Source: CAVVMA01 sp963830715
Lineage (GTDB): Bacteria; Desulfobacterota; Binatia; Binatales; Binataceae
Length of the DNA: 64,000 nt
Assembly: GCA_963830715.1 (NCBI GenBank)
Contig: CAWHNS010000024.1
Span: 434,001-498,000 of the forward strand
Reading direction: 5' to 3'
In this document: positions 27,420-35,443 of the stretch, piece after piece
Layout: every line of letters starts with the position of its first letter
Numbering within the stretch: position 1 is the first letter of the stretch
Made by a program: the position numbers and the translations under genes
The notes under the pieces: generated by a model
The model's database searches: none
What the model was told of the DNA's origin: nothing
The model's input: only the letters and a program-made list of their open reading frames with translations

Positions 27420-27423
27420 CAGT
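27403..27423 (+). other. Tandem 11-bp repeat beside attR (candidate arm-type sites)
   Basis: tggtgacagt occurs at 27403-27412 and 27414-27423. The two copies overlap the end of the broken integrase gene and lie 29 bases from the attachment repeat. Confidence 0.45.
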
Positions 27424-27449
27424 GCTCCTTTCAAACATCCAGCTCTCAC

Positions 27450-27530
27450 GCGAGAGTGGCGGAACGGCAGACGCGCCGGACTTAGGATCCGGTGCCGCAA
27501 GGCGTGGGGGTTCAAGTCCCCCCTCTCGCA
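27450..27530 (+). tRNA. tRNA-Leu (anticodon UAG); contains attR
   Basis: Acceptor stem gcgagag (27450-27456) pairs with ctctcgc (27523-27529), discriminator a27530. Anticodon stem ccgga/tccgg around loop cttagga gives UAG. A long variable arm (gtgccgcaaggcg) and the T-loop ttcaagt confirm a class II leucine tRNA. CCA is not encoded. Bases 27452-27488 are the right-hand 37-bp repeat. Confidence 0.93.
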
Positions 27531-28459
27531 CTCCTTTGAAAAATAAAGGGTTTTCTCAGAGCCGTCGCATGATCTTCGCTGGAGGTTTCCGCGTCTGAGT
27601 GCCCACTTAGTGCCCACATTTTCTGAGATTCGGCAGGAACTCCCAGCACCAACTTCGCAAGCTGCTCGCAGCTGCCGCCAGTCTTGGCGTTTTTGAACCA
27701 GTGGCTGTAGATGCCGAGCGTGATCGCCGGGTTGCTATGGCCAAGCTGGTTCTGAATCTCGGTGTTAGCGGCGGCGATGTAGCTGGCCGGCTCTCCCCAA
27801 AAGACCCAGTCCGGAAGGGAATACAGAAGGCATTCGATGTGGAAGGAGACGTCACCCCGGTTGAACAGGGAGCGAATGTGCTTAAGCACTTTGATCATCG
27901 GAATGAAGTTTCCCTGCGTGCGGTTCGATGCATTCTTATTCGACAGGTGCCATTGGTGATAGCGCGCGAAGCCGTCTTCCCAACTGCCTTTCTCAGGGCG
28001 ATACAAAGCAAATGGTTCTTGTTTTGGATCGGAAGTTCCGGCCTTGAAGACGACAGGCAGAATCTCCACTTGGATGCCCAAGTCCACCTTGATGCACATA
28101 CTCTGTGGTCCATAACGCACCTTATCGCGGTAGCGCATGTCCGCGAGGAGAGGGGCGGCGATGATTCGGAAGATTTCATCTCTTCCGTAGCTTTTGCCGC
28201 CGGCAACGCCGCTGCCGGGATACCAGAGCTTGCAGAGCGCGACGACGTCCACGTCGTTGATGTCATAGATCGCGGTCTGCTGACGGTAGGAACCTTGCAA
28301 AAAGGTCACTGGCTCCAACTCGGTCGCCAGCCCTTTTCTATCTTCGAGCAATCCGCGGATCGTGTTGTGTTGACTCGACGCTCTCTGCTCGAAAGAAGAG
28401 CCGGGATTGAGCCTTGAAAAGAACCCTTGAAAGTTCGCCGAAAGCGGCTGAACGGCCAA
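27512..28459 (-). CDS. CD-NTase-like nucleotidyltransferase fused in frame to an integrase tail
   Basis: From a possible TTG at 28459 the protein reads LNPGSSFEQRASSQHNTIRG, LLEDRKG, then the nucleotidyltransferase block FLQGSYRQQTAIYDINDVDV with GS and DxD, and VDLGIQVEILPVV with the third acid. This matches SMODS-type enzymes that make cyclic oligonucleotide signals in CBASS anti-phage defence. At about 27770 the text changes to EIQNQLGHSNPAITLGIYSH then WF, the C-terminal LGH...Y box of a tyrosine integrase, with no stop between. The frame runs into the tRNA. No CBASS effector is adjacent. Confidence 0.7.
   Translation of the reverse strand: MAVQPLSANFQGFFSRLNPGSSFEQRASSQHNTIRGLLEDRKGLATELEPVTFLQGSYRQQTAIYDINDVDVVALCKLWYPGSGVAGGKSYGRDEIFRIIAAPLLADMRYRDKVRYGPQSMCIKVDLGIQVEILPVVFKAGTSDPKQEPFALYRPEKGSWEDGFARYHQWHLSNKNASNRTQGNFIPMIKVLKHIRSLFNRGDVSFHIECLLYSLPDWVFWGEPASYIAAANTEIQNQLGHSNPAITLGIYSHWFKNAKTGGSCEQLAKLVLGVPAESQKMWALSGHSDAETSSEDHATALRKPFIFQRSARGGT
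27598..27617 (-). other. Tandem 11-bp repeat on the 3' side of tRNA-Leu
   Basis: agtgcccac occurs at 27598-27606 and again at 27609-27617, inside the tail of a second integrase gene. The same layout as at 27403-27423, as expected for arm sites of another tRNA-Leu-targeting integrase. Confidence 0.45.
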
Positions 28460-28861
28460 AATTGGTGTTCTCCCTCCCCTTACTATCTCCAGTCCGTATC
28501 GAATGAATCTGCTACAGCCCGGCGAGTTCCACGAACGCAAGCCCCACTTGTGGCGAGGACAACCCCTCCGGTGAATGATTCGCTAAACAGGTTAGGCGTC
28601 CTCAGTGCCAAATCAACTGCTGCACTTCCCGTTTTTCCTCTATATGCCATCGGAGTTCAAGAGACGGGGGCGGTACTGCACTATCAGGCCAGAAGATCTG
28701 GAGGTCGATAAAACGAGCATCGGACGCAGGGGCATCGATGGTGGTCTGGATGATCGCCGCGTCTTTGGTCCCAATCGTTCCAGCGAACAACTTCCGGATC
28801 ACCTGCAAAGAGGATACTTCCTCGGGAAAATTGTCCGAACGCCAGACAAGGAGAACGCACC
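28460..28861. other. Gap with a weak minus-strand frame
   Basis: A minus-strand frame at about 28610-28830 reads IRKLFAGTIGTKDAAIIQTT and FIDLQIFWPDSAVPPP. It could be the remains of a gene upstream of the nucleotidyltransferase, but I do not recognise it and no start is clear. Confidence 0.25.
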
Positions 28862-29418
28862 ATGACAGCGACCGAGCAATTGCGGCACGAGCACGAAGCG
28901 ATAACGCTGGTCCTCTCAATTCTCGAGAAATTATGCCAGCGGCTTGCCAATGGCGAAGAGGTCAATCCGGAGCATTTCGGCCAAGTGCTGGAGTTCATCC
29001 AGGTCTTCGCCGACCAATGCCACCACGGGCAAGGAGGAGCAATTTCTCTTTCCCGCCCTCGAAGCGGCCGGCATCCCCAAGGCCGGCGGGCCGCTCGGCG
29101 TGATGTTGAGCGAGCATGAGCACGGCCGCGCCCTCGTCCGGCAACTGGCCGCCGCGTGGCAAAAGCACCCGCTCGGGCGATCGCGCCGCCGCGGCCGCGG
29201 TGACTGCGAGCGCGCGAGAGTACAGCACGCTTTTGAATGCTCACATCTTCAAGGAAAACAATGTCCTCTTTCCGATGGCCGAGGCGCGCCTGTCGGCCGA
29301 CAGCCAGCGGCGGCTGCTGGAGGAATTCGAGCGGCTCGAAATCGAGCGCATCGGAGCAGGCAGGCACGAGCAGTTCCACCAAACTTTGGACTTTCTCAAG
29401 CAGACTTATCTTGGATAA
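28862..29418 (+). CDS. Hemerythrin-domain protein, two frameshifts
   Basis: MTATEQLRHEHEAITLVLSI opens with the first iron histidine, and QVFADQCHHGQ gives the next. After a shift near 29030 the text is KEEQFLFPALEAAGIPK and MLSEHEHGRALVRQLAAAWQ; after a second near 29170, LLNAHIFKENNVLFPMAEAR ends in FLKQTYLG. The HxxxE and H patterns of a four-helix di-iron bundle are all present across the three frames, total about 185 residues. Likely an oxygen or nitric-oxide sensing or storage protein in the cytoplasm. Confidence 0.72.
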
Positions 29419-29539
29419 ATCGATCAGGACGGGATAGGCCGGTCAAATCTCTGGGATCGGCCGGCCCGCGACCGCGTGGCGGTCGCGTGTGTATGGTCGC
29501 GAAATTCGGCTTTTTTATCCCGCATTTGAGGCGAGTGAC

Positions 29540-29900
29540 ATGGCGAACACCGAAAGAGATCGATAAGAGGATGTGGTCATCATTCCATTGCTTGCGCCCG
29601 GCGAATCCCAAACGACCGGCCGCGGAAGTGGGAATCCGCCAAGGATCTGGCCGGCGTCAAACGATTTGCGCCTCAATGGCTTCAGCGTAATCGCAACGCG
29701 GCGCACCGCTACGACGGCTACACCGTGCAGTTCTCCCGGGGATGGTATCTTCGCGTTCGGTGCGCCGGTCGCGCACGGAGACCACCCCCCAGCGGGCGCT
29801 CCTTGCCGCACTCCGGATGCAGGAAGAGTTGCGGCGCAATGGTTCGAAGCTCCAGGCCGAGGGGCGCGCACCGTTCGAGTATTCGGGCCGGGCTCCACGG
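29540..29900 (+). pseudogene. Class III nucleotide cyclase fragment (middle of the domain)
   Basis: Readable pieces in several frames: HRYDGYTVQFS, GDGIFAFGAPVAHGDHP, QRALLAALRMQEELRRNGSK and LQAEGRAPFE. This is the second half of an adenylate/guanylate cyclase domain of the zinc-ribbon, cyclase, AAA-ATPase type. Neither the N-terminus nor the ATPase part is adjacent. Other fragments of the same kind lie at 32341-32599 and 32960-33125. Confidence 0.6.
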
Positions 29901-29949
29901 CCCGTTCCTCAAGCGGCTCGCGTTGAACCGGTTTTGGCTGCAAAGCCCT

Positions 29950-30753
29950 CTAGCGACGATGTGCGACGAACCGCGCCTGCGCGATCTTGCCCGCGCGCGC
30001 CATCTCGCCGAGGGAGCGAAACCCGGCGATGAACGTTTCCAGCAGGTCGTTGCGGAACCCGAGAGGCCGCAGGGCATCATACATAAGCTGCATTTCAATC
30101 ATGTCGAGATATAAATCCGCATAGCGTGGAAACCGCCCGGTATCTTCGGCGGCGCGCACCTCGCAGCCGCTTCCCGAGAGCAGTTTGGCGTAACCCGCGA
30201 TGTCCTCGACGTTGGCGAACGTCATCAAGCGGAGAAAGAGCTGGGCCTCGGAATCGGATAGTCCCGCAGGGCCTTCAACCCAGTCGGTAAACGCAATCAC
30301 GCCCCCCGGACGGACAATTCGCGTCGCCTCCGCAATCAGCCTCGGCTTATCAGGGACGTAGCACCACGCATCCTCGCTCCATATGAAATCCGCGCTGGCC
30401 GACGGCAGGCCGCTTTGGCATGCGTCGGCGAGTACGAATCGGATTTTATCGTCTAGGCCCTCGTCGTGGGTCAGCAGCCGCCCGCGCTCGACTACTGCTT
30501 CGGTTACATCGACGCCGACCATCGAGGCAACATCGCGAAACCGCACCAGAAAACGCATGTCCGCGCCGTTGCAGCAACACAAATCGACCCCGCTCATCCC
30601 GGCTGCAATTCCGGCGCGATCCGCCAGATCGATCGACGCCTTCATTCCTCCGATGTGAATTTGCTGCCCAAATATAAGTTGAAAGAGGTCGCCCGGCGCA
30701 CTGCTATAGGCGGAGACGACATCTGCAACCCCGATCCCGCTTATGGCTTTCAC
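29950..30753 (-). CDS. Class I SAM-dependent methyltransferase, third gene of the ars operon
   Basis: 267 residues from a GTG at 30753 that overlaps the arsM stop. Motif I is SGVDLCCCNGADMRFLVRF, motif II/III VLADACQSGLPSASADFIWS, then EATRIVRPGGVIAFTDW. The N-terminal YSSAPGDLFQLIFGQQIHIG resembles the dimethylglycine or sarcosine N-methyltransferase group. The triple cysteine in place of the usual GxGxG residues is odd. Overlap with arsM suggests it acts on arsenicals or their products, but that is inference. Confidence 0.72.
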   Translation of the reverse strand: MKAISGIGVADVVSAYSSAPGDLFQLIFGQQIHIGGMKASIDLADRAGIAAGMSGVDLCCCNGADMRFLVRFRDVASMVGVDVTEAVVERGRLLTHDEGLDDKIRFVLADACQSGLPSASADFIWSEDAWCYVPDKPRLIAEATRIVRPGGVIAFTDWVEGPAGLSDSEAQLFLRLMTFANVEDIAGYAKLLSGSGCEVRAAEDTGRFPRYADLYLDMIEMQLMYDALRPLGFRNDLLETFIAGFRSLGEMARAGKIAQARFVAHRR

Positions 30754-31574
30754 GATTTCCTGCTGGCGCCTGGCTTGCGGGCACGGACGAAAGCACTCAT
30801 GAATTTGCCCTCCGCCGCCTGTGCGATTCTCTCGACGTCGGCATTCTTGCCGAGGAATCCCTTCGCGTCAGCCGCCGTGTAGATTCGCGTCGGCTCTAGT
30901 TCGATCTCATCAAACCCGGCTCCAGCCAGCTTGGATCGGTAATCGGTTTCCTCGAGTGCGCCTGCGATGCATCCGGCCCACAACTCCACGCGCCGCTTGA
31001 TTTCTGCGGGCATCTCGCCTCGCACCACGATGTCGGAAACCGCAAACCGGCCGCCGGGCCGCAGGACGCGAAAGGCCTCGGCGAGGACGCGATCCTTGTT
31101 TGCGGACAGGTTGATAACGCAATTTGAGATGATCACGTCGACCGAATCGTCCGGTAGCGGAATACTTTCGATTTCGCCCTTCAGGAATTCGACGTTCGCG
31201 ACGCCGGCCTTGCGTTGGTTCTCGCGCGCTAGCGAAAGCATCTCGTCCGTCATATCGAGTCCATAGGCTTTCCCACTCGGACCAACGCGACGGGCCGAGA
31301 GCAGCACGTCGATTCCGCCGCCGGAGCCGAGATCGAGTACGGTCTCGCCCGGCTTGAGTTCCGCGAGCGCGGTCGGATTGCCACAGCCGAGCGACGCCGC
31401 TACCGCTTCGGCGGGCAGGTCGGCGGTCTCGCCGTCGGCGTACAGGTTTGACGTTATAGGGTCTCCGCGAGACGCTGAGCCGCAGCACGCGGCGTTCGTT
31501 GCGTTTCGGGCGCGCTCTGCCTCGCGAGCGTATCGTTCCCGCACTTGCTCTTTAATCGATACTTGATCTTCCAT
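30750..31574 (-). CDS. arsM: Arsenite S-adenosylmethionine methyltransferase
   Basis: 274 residues, ATG at 31574 behind aaaggag. It methylates As(III) to volatile or less toxic forms in the cytoplasm. The SAM motif is TVLDLGSGGGIDVLLSARRV. Arsenic-binding cysteines expected for ArsM are visible at C64 (LGCGNP), C152 (SNCVINLS) and C202 (WAGCIAG), plus the AACCG pair at 30-31. Motifs RVLRPGGRFAVSDIV and the C-terminal EPTRIYTAADAK fit. It follows arsR by four bases and overlaps the next methyltransferase. Confidence 0.92.
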   Translation of the reverse strand: MEDQVSIKEQVRERYAREAERARNATNAACCGSASRGDPITSNLYADGETADLPAEAVAASLGCGNPTALAELKPGETVLDLGSGGGIDVLLSARRVGPSGKAYGLDMTDEMLSLARENQRKAGVANVEFLKGEIESIPLPDDSVDVIISNCVINLSANKDRVLAEAFRVLRPGGRFAVSDIVVRGEMPAEIKRRVELWAGCIAGALEETDYRSKLAGAGFDEIELEPTRIYTAADAKGFLGKNADVERIAQAAEGKFMSAFVRARKPGASRKS

Positions 31575-31578
31575 TTCT

Positions 31579-31996
31579 CTACTCCTTTGCAAAATTGGTA
31601 GACTTGGCACGAACACTGCGCCGACCCGCAGTTTGGCTTTCGGCACAACACGAACCCCGACGCTCGCCGCCAATCGATGGCGGCTTCATTCCTCGAGCTT
31701 CAGCGACCTTGGTGTGCATCTCGGCGCAGCAATCCTCGGTCAGAAACCGAATGAGCCCGGCGGTCTCTCGCCAATTCACCGCGTAGTAGATGAAGCGGCC
31801 GGAGCGCTGCGCCGCGAGCAGCCCGGAACGGGCCAGCGCGTCGAGGTGATGCGAGAGCGTAGAGCCGGGCATCTTGAGCCGCCGCTTGATCTCGTTCGAC
31901 ACAGTTGCCCTGCGGCCCGGCGCGAACCAGCAGCCGGAAGATCGCAAGGCGGTCTTCCTGCCCTAGCGCACTGAACTGTTCGACGTGCTTGTTCAT
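31579..31996 (-). CDS. arsR: ArsR-family arsenic-responsive repressor, one frameshift
   Basis: The ATG at 31996 gives MNKHVEQFSALGQEDRLAIF, RLLVRAG. A shift near 31910 leads to VSNEIKRRLKMPGSTLSHHL, DALARSGLLAAQRSGRFIYY, the ArsR winged helix. The C-terminus carries cysteine pairs (EDCCAEM and GSCCAES) that may bind As(III), as in ArsR types with C-terminal sites. It would repress the arsR-arsM-methyltransferase operon until arsenite binds. Confidence 0.8.
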
Positions 31997-31999
31997 TCC

Positions 32000-32025
32000 T
32001 CTTTTCTAGTATCATCGAAATGAAA
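32000..32025 (-). promoter_or_regulatory. Candidate ars promoter/operator
   Basis: Read on the minus strand, catttcgatgatactagaaaag lies directly upstream of the arsR ribosome site (aagagga). It has a ttcgat/gatact core and ttc...gaa symmetry like known ArsR boxes. Evidence is by eye only. Confidence 0.35.
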
Positions 32026-32340
32026 GCCACGCAAGAATCCCGCTGGCCGCGAGGATCCTCGTGCGAGGCGGTCAAGGGGCTCGAACCCGGCTCACCGGCG
32101 GACGCCGGGGCTGCGCGATCGTCAACCGGCGCCTGCGTAAGAGTCGAGGTCATACGACCACGCCGTCCCTTCGGCAACCTCTCCACCGGCATGCGCCGGA
32201 TCGGTTCGACGAACCGCGTAGACGGTCTTCGCTCCGTCGGCCACCACGCAATGGTACCACCTCCGAGGCTCTGCTGGCCGCTGCCCGCCGCTGGGTGGTA
32301 CAAAGGCGATCCAGTCGCTGTTCTTCGAGGTTAAGGGGAA

Positions 32341-32599
32341 ATGCGTTGCTCAAAGTGCGGCTTCGAAAATCCCGATGGAATGAAACTCTGCGGCCAGTGC
32401 AGCGTCGCGCCTTGGTCCGCCGACCGCCAAACCGGAACCGTCCGGACCATCTATTACGGTACGGGATTCTGATGACGCTGCGGTGATCGATGGCGAGCGC
32501 AAGACGGTGACGGCGCTGTTCGCGGACATCAAGGGCTCGATGGAGCTAATGGCGACGCGACAGGACGAGCTTCCGGCGGGATCACCGGACCACCGGTGA
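32341..32599 (+). pseudogene. N-terminal fragment of a zinc-ribbon, class III cyclase protein
   Basis: MRCSKCGFENPDGMKLCGQC is the double zinc-ribbon start of this large cyclase/ATPase type. One shift later it reads DGERKTVTALFADIKGSMEL, the opening of the cyclase domain with the metal aspartate, and stops soon after. The catalytic remainder is missing. It does not continue into the fragment at 29540-29900, which lies upstream on the same strand. Confidence 0.65.
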
Positions 32600-32959
32600 C
32601 AAACCGATCTGCTTCCCCACCGGCCCCAGCGTAAGGCTCGGCTTGAACCTATCAACCAGTCAACCGAAGAACCGAGGGATGAAAGAATCAGAGAATGATC
32701 CTTCACTTCGCACACGGGAAGGGTAGCGAACGTCGAGATATCGTCCACCGTCCACTACACAAAGATCTCCTCGGATTTCCAACGGTCTCTGGCGAAGCTC
32801 GCAGCCTGGCTGCATCAGAAAATCGTCGATGCTGAGCGCGAACCGTTGGCCCGGTAGAATCGATCGAGGCCCAGGGTATAACAGCATAGGAAGCGATGTG
32901 TTCCCCTACGCGGTAACCGTAACCCGGAACCCACCCACCGCTTGCTCTACTTGCAGGCT

Positions 32960-33125
32960 GACGACTTAAGGCTCGCGTCTTCCGGCTTTCTCCCGGCCGG
33001 TCGGGCGCTGCAATCGTTGTCCTCGAGGGTGATGCCGAAGTAGGCGCGGAGCAGCTTGAGGAAGGGCTGGAAGGGAATGTTGCGCCCGTGAGCAACGGCT
33101 CGCCTCTCGCACGCGCTTCGACATT
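32960..33125 (-). pseudogene. Fragment of the ATPase region of a cyclase/AAA protein
   Basis: The minus strand reads AVAHGRNIPFQPFLKLLRAY then FGITLEDND, matching a stretch inside the AAA/ATPase part of class III cyclase proteins (G-x-IPF-P-LELLR-YFGI). About 50 codons only. It is the third shuffled piece of this gene type in 3.5 kb. Confidence 0.5.
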
Positions 33126-33356
33126 TCGCGGGCCCGTGGGCTCTCGCGCTTCGTCGGACGGGCCGCACGGGCCTCCGCACGCTGGAGGCGAGTGGCGAGG
33201 GGAGATTCCCCCTGTCGCGCTTCCCCTGTCGGACACCCCAAACCCGGGTGGGGAGTCCCAGATGATAAATGGGGATGACCTTTGCATGATTGTTGACATT
33301 CCAAGATAAGCTGTGGTAGCTGCGGTCACATCTCCGATTCCGCCGGTGGGGGCGTT

Positions 33357-35312
33357 GTGGCGCGATATCGGTACGTCGAGAACAAACTCGATCTCCTCAC
33401 GCGGCAGGCGCGGTGGAACCCGCGCCTGCGCCAGATCATAAAAGCCGCGCCTCTCGCGCTGGTGTTTCTGCTATTGAGTTCGCGGTCTGCGCCTGCGGGC
33501 TCTTGTAGCTTCAGTCCCACACCCGATCCTACCGTTGATGGGTCTCCATCGAGTCTCCGCAAAGCGATCCAGAATGCGAACACCAGCGGTCAAGATTGTG
33601 TAATCACTCTGAAGGCCGGAACCTATACGCTTACCATCCCGAACACGAAGGGGCAGGAGAACGCGGGGGCAGAGGGGGACCTCGATATAACCAACAGCGG
33701 GCACACTGTCACAATCCAGGGGTCGGGCGCGACAGTGACCGCCGTCAACGGCAACAAAATCGACCGGGTGTTCCATGTTTTGGGCGGCGCCAATGTGGTG
33801 TTCAACAACTTGACAATCGAGGGTGGAGTCGCGAGCGACGACGGGACATCGGGCGCGCTACCCGGAACCACTGAATCGCGGGGTGGCGGGATCCTGCTCG
33901 ACGGCGGAGGGCAGGTCACGTTGGATGGGGTGGTGCTCGAAGGGAATGCCGCCGCCGGCGGGAACGGAGCGACCTATCGGAACCCCGGTCAAGCAGCATG
34001 CGGGGGCGGGCTCTACGTCTCTTCCGGGACGGTCAATTTGTCAGCCTCCACCGTCTCCCGGAATGGCGCGAGCGGAGGTAGCCCAGGCCAAAAGATAACC
34101 AACCCTTCTATTCCCGTGGTCTTCGGCGCAGCCGGGGGGACGGGCGCAGGCGGCGGACTCTATCTCCTCTCTGGAAGCGTGAACCTGTCACACTCCACGG
34201 TCTCCGCCAATAGCACGGCCGCAGGATACGGAGTGAGCGGTCACAGCCGCAGCAGCGGTCACTTCCCCGGCAGCTCCCCCTTCTTCGGCGGCGATGGTGG
34301 ATCCTCGCTGGGAGGCGGCATGTTCGTCGCCGGGGGAAGTGTCACTCTCGCAAACAGCACGTTTTTCGGAAACGTGGCAACAGAGGGAGGCAACGGTGGA
34401 AGTGGCCAGGGCGGTTCCCCTTACTCTGGCGGAAACGGAGGCGACTCTGCCGGCGGCGGTCTCTTCGTCGGCGCTGGAACCGTAAACTTTGCCGGGCTCA
34501 CGATGGCGTCCAACCAGGTGCAGGCCGGCGGCGCGCCTGGAAGGAACACGCATGGTGGACCTTCTGGGACGCCGGGTTCGAGTCTGGGGGGCGGGATCCG
34601 GAACGCTGGTGCTGCGGGCCTCGTCAGCGACAGCACGCTGGTAGGCAACAACACCCGAGACCCCGGAAGCGCCGGCGGCGGTCCGAACATCTCCGGCGCC
34701 ATCACCTCTTCCTTTTCGCTAATCGGTAGCACCGCGGGCGCAACGATCGATGATCTCGGCAACAACATCCTGGGCGTAGACCCTTTGCTGGATCCCCTTG
34801 GCCTTCAATCGAACGGTGGGCCGACACAAACCGTCGCGCTGCAAAGCACTAGCCCGGCGGTCAACGCAGGGGACAATGCCCAATGCCAGACTCCGCCCCC
34901 TGATGGTCTAGGCGGCGTAGACCAGCGTGGCTTTGGCCGGCCTGCTCCCGGACACAGCGCCTGCGACATCGGGGCGTTCGAGTTCGGTGCCGTCGCCGCT
35001 GCCGCGACGCCCACTCCGACGGCGACGCCAACCCAGACCGCGACCCCAATGGCAACGCCGACCCCGACACCAACGCCAACGCCGACGGCAACGCCCACTT
35101 CCACATCAAGGCCGACTCCGACCAAGCGTAAACCGACGCCGACACCGACTCACAAGCCGACGCCCAAGAGGACGCCGACGCCGAAGCGCACGCCTACTCC
35201 GAAGCCAACCCCTAAGAGGACGCCGACCCCGACCAAGCGCAAGCCGACGCCCACCCCGACCTCCAAGCCAGCCGCAGCGGCCCCCAACACCTCGCCGACA
35301 CCGACTCAGTGA
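33357..35312 (+). CDS. Exported right-handed beta-helix protein with basic Thr-Pro repeat tail
   Basis: 651 residues from a GTG behind ggtggggg. Signal segment at about 29-47 (KAAPLALVFLLLSSRSAPAG). The body is Gly/Ser/Asn-rich with repeats such as GGGLYVSSGTVNLSASTVS and GGGMFVAGGSVTLANSTFFG, the coils of a beta-helix. A choice-of-anchor-Q type end follows: PLLDPLGLQSNGGPTQTVAL and SACDIGAFEF. The last 105 residues are (T/K)P repeats, first acidic-free then Lys/Arg-rich (KRKPTPTPTHKPTPKRTP). Probably a surface protein whose tail spans or binds the cell wall. Confidence 0.8.
   Translation: MARYRYVENKLDLLTRQARWNPRLRQIIKAAPLALVFLLLSSRSAPAGSCSFSPTPDPTVDGSPSSLRKAIQNANTSGQDCVITLKAGTYTLTIPNTKGQENAGAEGDLDITNSGHTVTIQGSGATVTAVNGNKIDRVFHVLGGANVVFNNLTIEGGVASDDGTSGALPGTTESRGGGILLDGGGQVTLDGVVLEGNAAAGGNGATYRNPGQAACGGGLYVSSGTVNLSASTVSRNGASGGSPGQKITNPSIPVVFGAAGGTGAGGGLYLLSGSVNLSHSTVSANSTAAGYGVSGHSRSSGHFPGSSPFFGGDGGSSLGGGMFVAGGSVTLANSTFFGNVATEGGNGGSGQGGSPYSGGNGGDSAGGGLFVGAGTVNFAGLTMASNQVQAGGAPGRNTHGGPSGTPGSSLGGGIRNAGAAGLVSDSTLVGNNTRDPGSAGGGPNISGAITSSFSLIGSTAGATIDDLGNNILGVDPLLDPLGLQSNGGPTQTVALQSTSPAVNAGDNAQCQTPPPDGLGGVDQRGFGRPAPGHSACDIGAFEFGAVAAAATPTPTATPTQTATPMATPTPTPTPTPTATPTSTSRPTPTKRKPTPTPTHKPTPKRTPTPKRTPTPKPTPKRTPTPTKRKPTPTPTSKPAAAAPNTSPTPTQ
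34990..35300 (+). repeat. Low-complexity ccgacgcc-type tandem repeat
   Basis: Short degenerate units (acgccgac, ccgaccaagcgc, acgcctactccgaag) encode the Thr-Pro/Lys-Arg tail of the beta-helix protein. Unequal copies make length variation likely. Confidence 0.75.
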
Positions 35313-35443
35313 CGGCGCGGGAGTAGCAAAGCAGCCGTCGTCAGATCAACTGGCTGGCGCGGCGGAGAAACGGGGGCATTTGAACCTCGGTCCCTGGGGT
35401 GTTATCAGCCGGCGCTCATGTCACGTTCGAGTTTTGCAAAACT

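Larger units (their letters stand above)
12111..27488. mobile_element. Integrative element inserted in tRNA-Leu(UAG), about 15.4 kb
   Basis: It is bounded by a perfect 37-bp direct repeat made from the 5' half of tRNA-Leu. It holds an intact tyrosine recombinase (16425-17276), a frame-broken tyrosine recombinase beside the right end (26309-27419), a primase-helicase-like gene with an iteron region upstream, an excisionase-like and two XRE regulators, and an HK97-type prohead protease. No capsid, terminase, portal, tail, relaxase or type IV secretion gene is recognised. A phage satellite or a reduced prophage or plasmid-like island fits best. Its genes are small and mostly unknown, unlike the catabolic genes outside. 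Confidence 0.85.

Noticed and set aside
32020..32335. Small gene between arsR and the cyclase fragment
   Set aside because: Minus-strand text such as WYHCVVADGAKTVYAVRR looks protein-like, but no start, family or continuous frame could be supported.
34990..35300. Repeats resembling a CRISPR array
   Set aside because: The units are short, degenerate and translate to a Thr-Pro/Lys-Arg tail in frame with the upstream gene; there are no spacers of constant length.
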